Both the position numbers and the translations under genes were made by a program. Below the pieces are notes generated by a model. It worked only from the letters and a program-made list of their open reading frames with translations, searched no databases and was not told where the DNA came from. Below are positions 45,461 through 53,724 of a stretch of 64,000 bases of DNA, in pieces. The stretch comes from Maribacter huludaoensis (lineage in GTDB: Bacteria; Bacteroidota; Bacteroidia; Flavobacteriales; Flavobacteriaceae): positions 188,375 to 252,374 of the forward strand of contig NZ_JARKMS010000001.1 of NCBI RefSeq assembly GCF_029350945.1, read 5' to 3'. Positions within the stretch are counted from its first letter, which is position 1; the number at the start of each line of letters is the position of its first letter.

Positions 45461-46195
45461 TTGCCATATTTTTACGTAAGTTTAACAACGAGAAAGAAAA
45501 TTGAATTGAATTCACTAGGTACTACTGCTATATTGGTATTTGCTAATTCCGCTAAGGAAGATTTAGCCAATAAGGGTATTGCCAAAGGTGAACAATTGTT
45601 TAACATTCTTACCACGGCCACACTTCGTAAAGCAAAAAATACAGGTTTGCCCGTTTTTCATTTTTCCGATGAAAACCAAATTGGCAACAGTTTTGGTGAA
45701 CGTTTCACGAATGCCATAGCTTCCGTTTTTGAAAAAGGTTTTACAAGTGTTATTACCATAGGGAACGATACTCCGCACTTAAAAACACAACAACTTAAAC
45801 ATACTGCCAAGCAATTGGCAAAGGGCAAGTCCGTTATAGGACCATCTATTGATGGGGGTTTTTACCTTTTAGGTTTACAAAAATCGAATTTTGAGGTAGG
45901 CGAATTTCAAGATTTACCTTGGCAACGCTTTGGCTTGTACCACAAAATTACCATGTGGCTACAAGAAGAATCAACGGCATTGGTAAAATTGCCCGTTTTA
46001 CAGGATCTGGATACTGAAAAAGATCTAAAGGCTATTTTATCATTCTCAAAAGACCTACCAACTACCCTGCTATTGGTGATAATAGCAATATTACGAGTAA
46101 ACAGAAGTCTATACTACACTAACCAGCACTTCTTTCGTCTATTTCCAAACAGTTTTCTATACAACAAGGGCTCGCCTTTGGTTTCATTTATCTAG
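45461..46195 (+). CDS. DUF2064 / TIGR04282-type glycosyltransferase-like protein
   Basis: 244 residues with a proposed TTG start; no ATG occurs early in the frame. The core (about 20-190) has TTAILVFANSAKEDLANKGI, ITIGNDTPHLKTQQLKHTAK and GPSIDGGFYLLGLQ, typical of the DUF2064 nucleotidyltransferase/glycosyltransferase-like fold. NCBI labels related proteins TIGR04282 arsenosugar biosynthesis glycosyltransferase. About 45 C-terminal residues after the conserved LQDLDTEKDL segment look unrelated and may be an unusual tail. It heads the cluster with SusC/D, symporter, fusion and ArsS. Confidence 0.75.
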   Translation: MPYFYVSLTTRKKIELNSLGTTAILVFANSAKEDLANKGIAKGEQLFNILTTATLRKAKNTGLPVFHFSDENQIGNSFGERFTNAIASVFEKGFTSVITIGNDTPHLKTQQLKHTAKQLAKGKSVIGPSIDGGFYLLGLQKSNFEVGEFQDLPWQRFGLYHKITMWLQEESTALVKLPVLQDLDTEKDLKAILSFSKDLPTTLLLVIIAILRVNRSLYYTNQHFFRLFPNSFLYNKGSPLVSFI

Positions 46196-46228
46196 ATCCC
46201 CCTTTATCCAATGGTTGGATAAATGAAA
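46182..46228. repeat. Inverted repeat between the DUF2064 gene and susC
   Basis: TTTCATTTATC (46182-46192) pairs with GATAAATGAAA (46218-46228). An alternative inner stem ATCCAA/TTGGAT (46206-46220) uses part of the right arm, so the two cannot form together. It covers the DUF2064 stop codon and ends 20 bases before the susC ATG. Confidence 0.55.
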
Positions 46229-46248
46229 AACCAGTCGAAAAACTATAT

Positions 46249-49200
46249 ATGAAACACTTATTACTAGTGTTGACCTTGTTTATATGTACTATGGTCAATG
46301 CTCAAGAAACAATTACCGGTACTGTAAAAGATACCGACGGAAATACCATACCTTATGTCAACATTGTTTTGTCTGGCACGCTAAATGGCACTACCACTAA
46401 CGAAAACGGCATATATACCATTGATGTGCCCAATCTTTCCGGTGCTCTTGAATTTTCCGTTTTAGGGTATGAAACCAAAATAATTACCATAAATAACAGA
46501 CGAACAATTGATATAGTCCTAGGCGACTCTTCCGAGGTCTTAGATGAAGTGGTATTAACGGCTTTAGGTCTAAAACGAGAAACCAAAGAATTAGGTTATG
46601 TAGTTCAAAGTTTGGATGCCAAAGGAGTTACCGAGGTAAAATCGGTCAATTTTCTTGACAACCTTTCAGGTAAATTGGCGGGGGTAACCATCAACCAAGG
46701 TGCTACGGGTGTAGGGTCTTCCTCTAAAATTACCATTCGTGGAGAAGCTTCTTTCTCTAACAACAATCCCTTATTTATTGTAGATGGCGTTCCTATCAAC
46801 AATAATTCGGTCTTTAATTTCACCAATGAAGCGGCAGCCGGATTTCAAGAAATCGATTTTGGAAACGGAGCCATGGAGGTAAACCCAGATGATATTGCAG
46901 AGGTTTCTGTTTTAAAAGGACCAAGTGCTGCGGCATTGTACGGTACTAGAGCTTCTAACGGAGTGATTATTATTGAAACAAAAAGCGGCAAGAATTCAAA
47001 AGGTTTGGGCGTTAGTTACAACACCAGCTTTTTTGTGGATTCGGCGTTTCAATTGCCCGATTTCCAGAATGAATACGGACAAGGAAATTCAGGAGAGTTC
47101 GCCTTTGTAGACGGATTAGGTGGTGGCACCAATGACCTAATTACGTACAGTTGGGGACCACGTTTAGATGTTGGTAACCTTATTCCGCAATATGATAGTC
47201 CGGTTACCTTGCCAGACGGTACCGTTGTAAGAGGTGGAGACACCGCTCTTTATAGTGGAATACCTATCACCCCTACAGAATTTAGATCACAACCGGACAA
47301 CTTAAAGAACTTCTATGAAACCGGTACTACATTAATTAATAATATTGCTATTTCCAACGGATTTGATACCGGTAGTTACCGACTTTCATTTACGGACTTA
47401 CGAAGCGAATCTATTATACCGGGTGTTGATTTAGACCGGCAAACGGTGAGTGCACGACTCAATTTTCAGCCAATAGATAAATTACGCATCAATTCATCTA
47501 TAAGTTATATCAATTCTAATTCTGACAACAGACCGTCTAACGGTTATGGTTCAGAAAACGCAAACTATTCTTTGGTTGCTTGGGGACCACGCTCGCTGAA
47601 TATAGAGAATCTAAAAAATTACTGGCAACCAGGTTTAGAGGGTATACAACAATACTCGTACAACTATACCTTTTTTGATAATCCATATTTCATTCTTAAT
47701 GAAAACAGAAACTCGTTCAATAGAGATAGGGTATTCGGAAATATTTCCGCTAGCTATGATATCACAGATCATTTAACAGCAACAGTTAGAACAGGGATGG
47801 ATTATTCCAGTGAACTACGCCAATTGCGAAGAGCCTATAGTTCTAATCGTTTCGCAAATGGTGGTTATGCGGAGCACGATGTATTCTATAGGGAGGTAAA
47901 CACTGATTTTTTAATAAATTATACCAATCAGTTCAATGATTTTAATATAGATGTCTCTTTAGGTGGAAACCGATTAGACCAAAAAGCATTTACCTCACAA
48001 TCGCAAACTACAAGTTTGGCACAACCGGGTATTTTTAGGTTATCTAACGCAGCATCACCTATTGAAGTTTTCGAATTTGAATCAAACAAGAGAATCAACA
48101 GCTTTTATGGCTTAGCAAAAATTGGATATAAGGATTTTCTATTTTTGGATGTCACCGGAAGAAACGATTGGTCTAGCGCATTGGCTACCCCTTTTTCAGT
48201 AGATAATACCTCTTTCTTTTATCCATCGGTATCCAGTAGTTTTATAGTATCCAAAGTGGTCAATTTACCTGAGGTAATTTCGTTTGCCAAGTTACGAGCA
48301 AGTTGGGCACAGGTTGGTAATGACACAGACCCATACCAAACTACAGGGGCATTTGTTGCACAAACGCCATTTAATGGGCAACCAACATTCAGCAATTCAA
48401 ACACTATTGCAAATGCCGATCTTGTTCCTGAATTGACATCCTCATTTGAGGTGGGTGCTGATCTACGCTTTTTCAATGATCAACTTCGCTTTGATGTTTC
48501 CTATTACAATGCATTGACGAAGGATCAAATTATCTCATTACCTATAGGCATTTCTTCAGGATATACACAACAAGTGGTCAATGGAGGCGAAGTTCGCTCT
48601 AAAGGGCTTGAGGTCATAGTAGGTGTTTCCCCTATAATAAGTCAAAATTTTAAATGGAACAGCACCTTAAATTTTAGTACCAATAGATCAACCGTAGAAA
48701 GTTTACCGCAAGATGAAGGGCGATTAACTTTGGCGTACTCTAGAATCTATGACAGTCAAAACCAAACGGTATTTTTACAAGCAGAAGAAGGTGGTCGCGT
48801 AGGAGATCTATATGGAACCGGATACTTAAAAAATGAAAATGGAGATTTCATTTTAACCGATGAGGGTAGATATATACCGGACAATGAACTACAAAAATTG
48901 GGTAATTATAATCCTGATTTTATGCTTGGTTTTAACAACCAATTCAATTATAAAAATTGGAATATGGGCTTTCTATTAGATTGGCGACAAGGTGGAATCA
49001 TAGTTTCTAGAACAAGGGCATTAGGAAATGTTGGTGGTCAGTTGGCTGAAACGGCCTTTAGACCAGAAACAGGTATTGTACCAGAGGGTTTAGTAAATAC
49101 AGGCACCGATGACAATCCGGTTTATGAAGCAAATACTGTAGCGGTTTCCGCAGAAAGTTACTATCGCCAGTTTTATGATAGAAATCATGAGGAAAACAAC

Positions 49201-49452
49201 ACCTATGATGCATCATTTTTAAAGCTACGCCAACTATCTATTGGTTATACGTTTAACAATCTTAGCCTGTTCAACCAAGATGCCACGTTGAGTTTATCAT
49301 TAATAGGAAAGAACTTATTTGCTATAACAGAGAATCCGCATTTTGACCCAGAGCAATTAGCAGTACAGGGACAAGGATTTATTAGTGGTGTTGAAGATAT
49401 GTCATATGCCACAACAAGAAGTATAGGTTTTAAAGCCGGATTTAATTTTTAA
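46249..49452 (+). CDS. SusC/RagA-family TonB-dependent outer-membrane transporter
   Basis: 1067 residues. Signal peptide MKHLLLVLTLFICTMVNAQ; carboxypeptidase-regulatory-like domain (GTVKDTDGNTIPYVNIVLSG) to about 100; plug domain with DNLSGKLAGVTINQG and VDGVPINNN; then a 22-strand barrel ending aromatic (SIGFKAGFNF). It imports a substrate into the periplasm with TonB energy, with the SusD-like protein as lid. No anti-sigma/ECF pair or glycoside hydrolase adjoins, so a polysaccharide substrate is not indicated. Confidence 0.95.
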   Translation: MKHLLLVLTLFICTMVNAQETITGTVKDTDGNTIPYVNIVLSGTLNGTTTNENGIYTIDVPNLSGALEFSVLGYETKIITINNRRTIDIVLGDSSEVLDEVVLTALGLKRETKELGYVVQSLDAKGVTEVKSVNFLDNLSGKLAGVTINQGATGVGSSSKITIRGEASFSNNNPLFIVDGVPINNNSVFNFTNEAAAGFQEIDFGNGAMEVNPDDIAEVSVLKGPSAAALYGTRASNGVIIIETKSGKNSKGLGVSYNTSFFVDSAFQLPDFQNEYGQGNSGEFAFVDGLGGGTNDLITYSWGPRLDVGNLIPQYDSPVTLPDGTVVRGGDTALYSGIPITPTEFRSQPDNLKNFYETGTTLINNIAISNGFDTGSYRLSFTDLRSESIIPGVDLDRQTVSARLNFQPIDKLRINSSISYINSNSDNRPSNGYGSENANYSLVAWGPRSLNIENLKNYWQPGLEGIQQYSYNYTFFDNPYFILNENRNSFNRDRVFGNISASYDITDHLTATVRTGMDYSSELRQLRRAYSSNRFANGGYAEHDVFYREVNTDFLINYTNQFNDFNIDVSLGGNRLDQKAFTSQSQTTSLAQPGIFRLSNAASPIEVFEFESNKRINSFYGLAKIGYKDFLFLDVTGRNDWSSALATPFSVDNTSFFYPSVSSSFIVSKVVNLPEVISFAKLRASWAQVGNDTDPYQTTGAFVAQTPFNGQPTFSNSNTIANADLVPELTSSFEVGADLRFFNDQLRFDVSYYNALTKDQIISLPIGISSGYTQQVVNGGEVRSKGLEVIVGVSPIISQNFKWNSTLNFSTNRSTVESLPQDEGRLTLAYSRIYDSQNQTVFLQAEEGGRVGDLYGTGYLKNENGDFILTDEGRYIPDNELQKLGNYNPDFMLGFNNQFNYKNWNMGFLLDWRQGGIIVSRTRALGNVGGQLAETAFRPETGIVPEGLVNTGTDDNPVYEANTVAVSAESYYRQFYDRNHEENNTYDASFLKLRQLSIGYTFNNLSLFNQDATLSLSLIGKNLFAITENPHFDPEQLAVQGQGFISGVEDMSYATTRSIGFKAGFNF

Positions 49453-49462
49453 GAAAGAAAAG

Positions 49463-50887
49463 ATGAAACATATATATAGCATTTTAGTCTTATTGTTGGT
49501 CATTGGCTGCACAAAAGATTTTGAGGAAATTAATACGAACACCAACGATCCCGTAACTGTACAACCTAGTCTTTTGTTAAGACAGGTAATTTATGACTAT
49601 GGGGAACAAATGTCATATGAAGGTTTTACTGCCGGTAACCTACTAGGACAATATAGTACCGCTCTAGACTTTAACTTATTTGACAGGCATGATTTAAAGT
49701 CGCCCCAATTAGGTGGTAATCCGTGGCCTATATTCTATCAAAACTTAAGGGATAATGAAATCATATTAAAATTGTCCCAAGAGAATGCTGCATATGCCGT
49801 TTATGAAGGTCCGGCAAGAATTATGAAGGCATACATGGCGGCCGGGTTAACAGATTTATTTGGTGATGCTCCCTATTTAGAAGCATTTCAAGGAGATACA
49901 GAAACGGTTACTCCGTCCTATGACACTCAGGAATCAATTTACATGGATGAAGGTGGTGTTTTTGATAATCTTGACAAAGGAATTTTAGCCATTCAGAATT
50001 ATTCAGGTACCATAGCTTTAGAGGGAGATATTCTCTTTAATGGTGAGTTAGATGGATGGATTCGTTTTGCAAATTCATTGAAGATAAAATACTTGATGAG
50101 GGTTTCTAATAAAATAGATGTTGCATCGCAATTACAGACCATAGTAAGTGAAGGTAATTTCATTGATGATAATGAAGAAAATGCCATTTTCAACTTTACC
50201 GATGGTGAACCTAATAGTTTTAGACTTGCGCAACTTAGGGTTGGAGACTTTAACAACTATGTACTTTCTGAAACTATGGATGAAATTTTGACCAACTTGA
50301 ACGATCCTCGTATTGGTCGTCTGTACCAAGCTTTTGCCAACAGTTCAGATGGTGAATACAATGGGCTTTTAAACGGTATAGACGCATCAGTTGGGGTATC
50401 ATTGGCAGATTACTCTTTATTAGGTACCATTTTTAGGGAGAACACCGGATTATTGGATGCGAATTTTATGACCAGTATGGAAACCCACTTTTTGTTGGCT
50501 GAAGCTGCCGAAAGAGAATTCATTTCTGCAGATACCCAAACTTTATACAATACCGGCGTAACACAGGCATTTGCCTATTGGCAGGTAGAACTACCTGAAA
50601 ATTACCTAACAGAAGATGCCCCGTTTGATAACGGCAATACTATAGAGAACATCATCACTCAAAAATGGATTGCAAATTCAATAAACGGTTATGAAGGTTG
50701 GATAGAGTATAGAAGAACGGGTTTTCCGCAATTGAAAACAATATCGGCTAGTTTAAACAATAATTTGATACCTACCCGTATGCCTTATCCATCTGAAGAA
50801 GAAGCATTAAATAATGCCAATTATACCCAAGCTTCAAATAACACGGATGGTAATAGTATTAATGTACCTGTGTGGTGGGATGAATAA
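49463..50887 (+). CDS. SusD/RagB-like outer-membrane lipoprotein (PF12771 type)
   Basis: 474 residues. Lipoprotein signal MKHIYSILVLLLVIGC, then the SusD-like start DFEEINTNTNDPVTVQPSLL. TPR-like helices and a typical end region (IITQKWIANSINGYEGWIEY) follow. It captures the substrate for the SusC partner encoded 10 bases upstream. An 80-base heptamer array starts two bases after the stop codon. Confidence 0.93.
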   Translation: MKHIYSILVLLLVIGCTKDFEEINTNTNDPVTVQPSLLLRQVIYDYGEQMSYEGFTAGNLLGQYSTALDFNLFDRHDLKSPQLGGNPWPIFYQNLRDNEIILKLSQENAAYAVYEGPARIMKAYMAAGLTDLFGDAPYLEAFQGDTETVTPSYDTQESIYMDEGGVFDNLDKGILAIQNYSGTIALEGDILFNGELDGWIRFANSLKIKYLMRVSNKIDVASQLQTIVSEGNFIDDNEENAIFNFTDGEPNSFRLAQLRVGDFNNYVLSETMDEILTNLNDPRIGRLYQAFANSSDGEYNGLLNGIDASVGVSLADYSLLGTIFRENTGLLDANFMTSMETHFLLAEAAEREFISADTQTLYNTGVTQAFAYWQVELPENYLTEDAPFDNGNTIENIITQKWIANSINGYEGWIEYRRTGFPQLKTISASLNNNLIPTRMPYPSEEEALNNANYTQASNNTDGNSINVPVWWDE

Positions 50888-50889
50888 CC

Positions 50890-50969
50890 GAGTTAGGAGT
50901 TAGGAGTTAGGAGTTAGGAGTTAGGAGTTAGGAGTTAGGAGTTAGGAGTTAGGAGTTAGGAGTTAGGAG
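50890..50969. repeat. Tandem heptamer array, 11.4 copies of GAGTTAG
   Basis: Eleven perfect GAGTTAG units plus three bases, with no mismatch. It fills nearly the whole gap between susD and the symporter gene. Each unit boundary creates AGGAG, a Shine-Dalgarno-like word; the last is 12 bases before the symporter ATG (50982). A variable-number tandem repeat is likely. Confidence 0.95.
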
Positions 50970-50981
50970 AAAAAACAAAAA

Positions 50982-52322
50982 ATGACTGAAGTACAAATTT
51001 GGCAATGGGGATTGGTGATCACATCTAGTTTGGTGTTGTTCTTACTGTCACCGTGGGCAAAAGATACCAATCAGTTTTTTAAAGCCGTGCAAAAGAAGAA
51101 AGCGCCCTATACCTTTATGTTAATGGGCAGCCTTATCATCTCATGGATATTTGCCAAAAGTATCACCAACGCTGCAAATTTAGGTCTGGATTTTGGTATT
51201 GTTGGTGGTGTAGCCTATGCAGGCTATTATTTATCATTTGCCGTGGCAGGTATTGTCATTTATAAAATGAGGCTGCACGGCAAGTATACTAGCATACATC
51301 ATTTTTTAACCTCAAAATTTGGTAAAACTGCCGTAACTATATTCTCCATATTGATTGCCTTTCGTTTGTTCAATGAAGTATGGAGCAATACCATGGTCAT
51401 AGGTTCTTACTTTGGTGATATGGGCACTACCGCCTACTATTGGTCCATTTTAGTATTTACAGGTTTAACCCTAGCCTATGTTCTAAAAGGCGGCATGAGC
51501 AGTTCCATTTTTACCGATGTTGTCCAAATGGGGCTATTTTCAATACTATTAGCGGTAATATTGTTCACCATCTTTGGTAAAGACAATGCTATAACCACAT
51601 CCGAAGTAATAAATTCTGGCATATGGTCCTTTGAAACCGGGCTGAATTTATTGTTCGCTGCCTTGTTGCAATCGTTCAGCTACCCTTTTCATGATCCCGT
51701 GTTGACCGATAGAGGTTTTATTAGCAGTCCTAAAGTAACATTGAAAAGTTTTCTGTGGGCAAGTGTACTTGGAGCTATTTGCATTGTTCTATTCAGCATT
51801 ATAGGTGTTTATGCGCAATCGCAGGGCATGCAGGGTCAGGCAGCTGTTCAAGTAGGTAAGGCGTTTGGTACGGTAATACTATTGGTCATCAATTTTATTA
51901 TGATCACTTCGGCAGCATCGACCTTGGACTCTACCTTTTCATCTTTTTCCAAATTATTGGCTCTTGACCTAAACCTTGGCAACACGGTTAAATTTGGTCG
52001 TTGGTCAATGGTCGCTGTAGCAGTATTGGGTACGGTTCCGGTCTTTTTAGATGCTGAAATATTATCTGCAACCACCATTAGCGGTACAATGGTAATCGGT
52101 TTAACCCCCGTTTTTTTATTTTGGAAAGGTAGTGCTCCTAAAATCAGTTTTCATTTAAGTGTTTTCTGCGGATTGTTATTCGGTTTTTTATTGATTTTCA
52201 ATTGGTTTCCAGATAGCTTAATATTTACCACTGGCAAGTATGCCAATTTATTATGGATTAATTTTTGGGGCATCTTATGCTGCCTTTTCGTTTATATGAT
52301 ACCTACATGGATAAAGAAATAA
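50982..52322 (+). CDS. Sodium:solute symporter (SSS family)
   Basis: 446 residues with about 13 membrane helices. SSS features include TSIHHFLTSKFGKTAVTIFS, a helix 5-6 region GGMSSSIFTDVVQMGLF and the conserved YPFHDPVLTDRGFIS. It moves a solute into the cytoplasm with sodium. It sits between susD and the phosphoesterase-like fusion and overlaps the latter by 16 bases, so it is probably the inner-membrane step for the substrate taken up by SusC/D. Confidence 0.88.
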   Translation: MTEVQIWQWGLVITSSLVLFLLSPWAKDTNQFFKAVQKKKAPYTFMLMGSLIISWIFAKSITNAANLGLDFGIVGGVAYAGYYLSFAVAGIVIYKMRLHGKYTSIHHFLTSKFGKTAVTIFSILIAFRLFNEVWSNTMVIGSYFGDMGTTAYYWSILVFTGLTLAYVLKGGMSSSIFTDVVQMGLFSILLAVILFTIFGKDNAITTSEVINSGIWSFETGLNLLFAALLQSFSYPFHDPVLTDRGFISSPKVTLKSFLWASVLGAICIVLFSIIGVYAQSQGMQGQAAVQVGKAFGTVILLVINFIMITSAASTLDSTFSSFSKLLALDLNLGNTVKFGRWSMVAVAVLGTVPVFLDAEILSATTISGTMVIGLTPVFLFWKGSAPKISFHLSVFCGLLFGFLLIFNWFPDSLIFTTGKYANLLWINFWGILCCLFVYMIPTWIKK

Positions 52323-53512
52323 AACATTTGGGCACTAAATCAGGAAAGCTGTTGCTTTTTGGAGGTGTGTACAGCAACCTACAAGCTTTGGAAAAACTAA
52401 TTTCCATAGCCAAAGATGCCGGTATTGCACCAGAAAACTGTATCAGCACCGGTGATATTACCGGTTATTGCGCACAACCGGAAGAAACGGTACAGTTGTT
52501 TCAAAAATGGGGCGCTTTAAGTATTGCGGGCAATGTAGAATTGCAATTGGCAAATGATAGTGAAAATTGTGGGTGCGATTTTAAAAGCGGTAGCCGATGC
52601 GACGATTTTTCAAAAATGTGGTTTCCGTATACCAAAGGGCATTTATCACAGCAATCATTAGAATGGATGCAAGAAATTCCTGAATACATCAGTTTTGATT
52701 ATGGTGGTAAAAAAGTAACCGTAGTCCATGGAAATTATGGAAATACCTCTGAATTCATTTTTAAGTCGAACGCCACGGAAAGTAAAGAAAACTGTTTTAA
52801 AGAGACTAAAAGTACTATTATCATAGCCGGTCATTGCGGGTTACCTTTTCATCAAACTTTAAAGGAAAATGTATGGCTAAACCCAGGCGTAATAGGTATG
52901 CCTGCAAATGATGGTACACCAAGGGTATGGTATATGATATTGGATATTATAGATGGTGAAGTTACTTATGCCCATCATTCATTTGAATATGATGCCGAAA
53001 CCGCTCAAAAATTAATGTACAAAAACCATTTACCTGAAGCATATGGAGACACGCTTACATCTGGTATATGGGACAACATGGAAATACTCCCTGAACTAGA
53101 AAAAATGGGACAGGGAATTCCAATATATTTTAACCAAGAACAAAAAGATACGATACAAACTAAAACTCAGAAAAAGATGGCAAATACGTACTATGACCCA
53201 GCAGATTTAAGAAAATTTGGAAAAATTTCAGAATGGAGCGAAGAGCTTGGTACCAAATTTTTTGACTATTATGGTAAGGTTTTCGAAGAAGGCGCACTAA
53301 GTGCTAGAGAAAAGTCTTTAATTGCATTGGCGGTATCTCATGTTGTCAAATGTCCATATTGTATAGACGCCTATACTAAAGACGGCTTACAAAAAGGCAT
53401 TACCAAAGAGGAAATGATGGAGGCGGTGCATGTAGGAGCAGCTATTGAAGGTGGTGCCACCTTGGTGCATGGAGTACAAATGATGAACAAGTATAACAAA
53501 TTGTCAATGTAA
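52307..53512 (+). CDS. Fusion: metallophosphoesterase-like domain (degenerate) plus AhpD-like CxxC domain (TIGR04169 type)
   Basis: 401 residues from the ATG at 52307. Residues 1-260 have a YfcE-like phosphoesterase fold, but several metal-ligand motifs are changed: GD-x-H reads GGVYSN (19-24), GNHD reads GNVE (75-78), GHTH reads GHCG (175-178). GDITGY (49-54) and HGN (141-143) remain. Residues 291-401 are a carboxymuconolactone decarboxylase/AhpD-like domain with redox Cys349 and Cys352 (KCPYCIDAYT). It matches the arsenosugar-associated peroxidase-like family, which often begins at the equivalent of Met291. That in-frame ATG (53177) could also start a shorter protein. Confidence 0.82.
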   Translation: MDKEIKHLGTKSGKLLLFGGVYSNLQALEKLISIAKDAGIAPENCISTGDITGYCAQPEETVQLFQKWGALSIAGNVELQLANDSENCGCDFKSGSRCDDFSKMWFPYTKGHLSQQSLEWMQEIPEYISFDYGGKKVTVVHGNYGNTSEFIFKSNATESKENCFKETKSTIIIAGHCGLPFHQTLKENVWLNPGVIGMPANDGTPRVWYMILDIIDGEVTYAHHSFEYDAETAQKLMYKNHLPEAYGDTLTSGIWDNMEILPELEKMGQGIPIYFNQEQKDTIQTKTQKKMANTYYDPADLRKFGKISEWSEELGTKFFDYYGKVFEEGALSAREKSLIALAVSHVVKCPYCIDAYTKDGLQKGITKEEMMEAVHVGAAIEGGATLVHGVQMMNKYNKLSM

Positions 53513-53517
53513 ATTTC

Positions 53518-53548
53518 GTTGTTGGTTGTTCGTTGATGGTTGTTCGTC
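53518..53548. repeat. Heptamer array GTTGTTG/GTTGTTC after the fusion gene
   Basis: Units GTTGTTG, GTTGTTC, GTTGATG, GTTGTTC plus GTC. It starts 5 bases after the stop codon and is the inverse of the array at 53691-53718. Confidence 0.8.
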
Positions 53549-53609
53549 GCATCCTTTTTTCAACAAACACTACATTGAAATTAAAGCAAGTTTAAAAAAA
53601 GTGCAAATG

Positions 53610-53630
53610 GAATATTCATTATGAATATTC
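53610..53630. promoter_or_regulatory. Perfect dyad upstream of arsS, candidate operator
   Basis: GAATATTCAT and ATGAATATTC flank a single central T (53620). It contains TGAATATTCA at 53622-53631, similar in type to ArsR/SmtB-family half-sites, though spacing differs. The dyad lies 95 bases before the arsS start. Confidence 0.5.
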
Positions 53631-53690
53631 ACGGGTAAGAATAAGAAATTAATTGTTGTCATCTTAAAGTTTGAAGCATTTACAAAATGC

Positions 53691-53718
53691 CAACAACGAA
53701 CAACGAACAACGAACAAC
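53691..53718. repeat. Heptamer array CAACAAC/GAACAAC before arsS
   Basis: CAACAAC followed by three GAACAAC units, ending 6 bases before the arsS ATG. It is inverted relative to 53518-53548, so the 212-base gap could fold into a long imperfect hairpin. Confidence 0.8.
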
Positions 53719-53724
53719 TAAAAA

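Noticed and set aside
50890-50969. GAGTTAG array as a CRISPR or telomere-like element
   Set aside because: Units are directly adjacent without spacers, so not CRISPR; internal chromosomal position and no end structure exclude a telomere.
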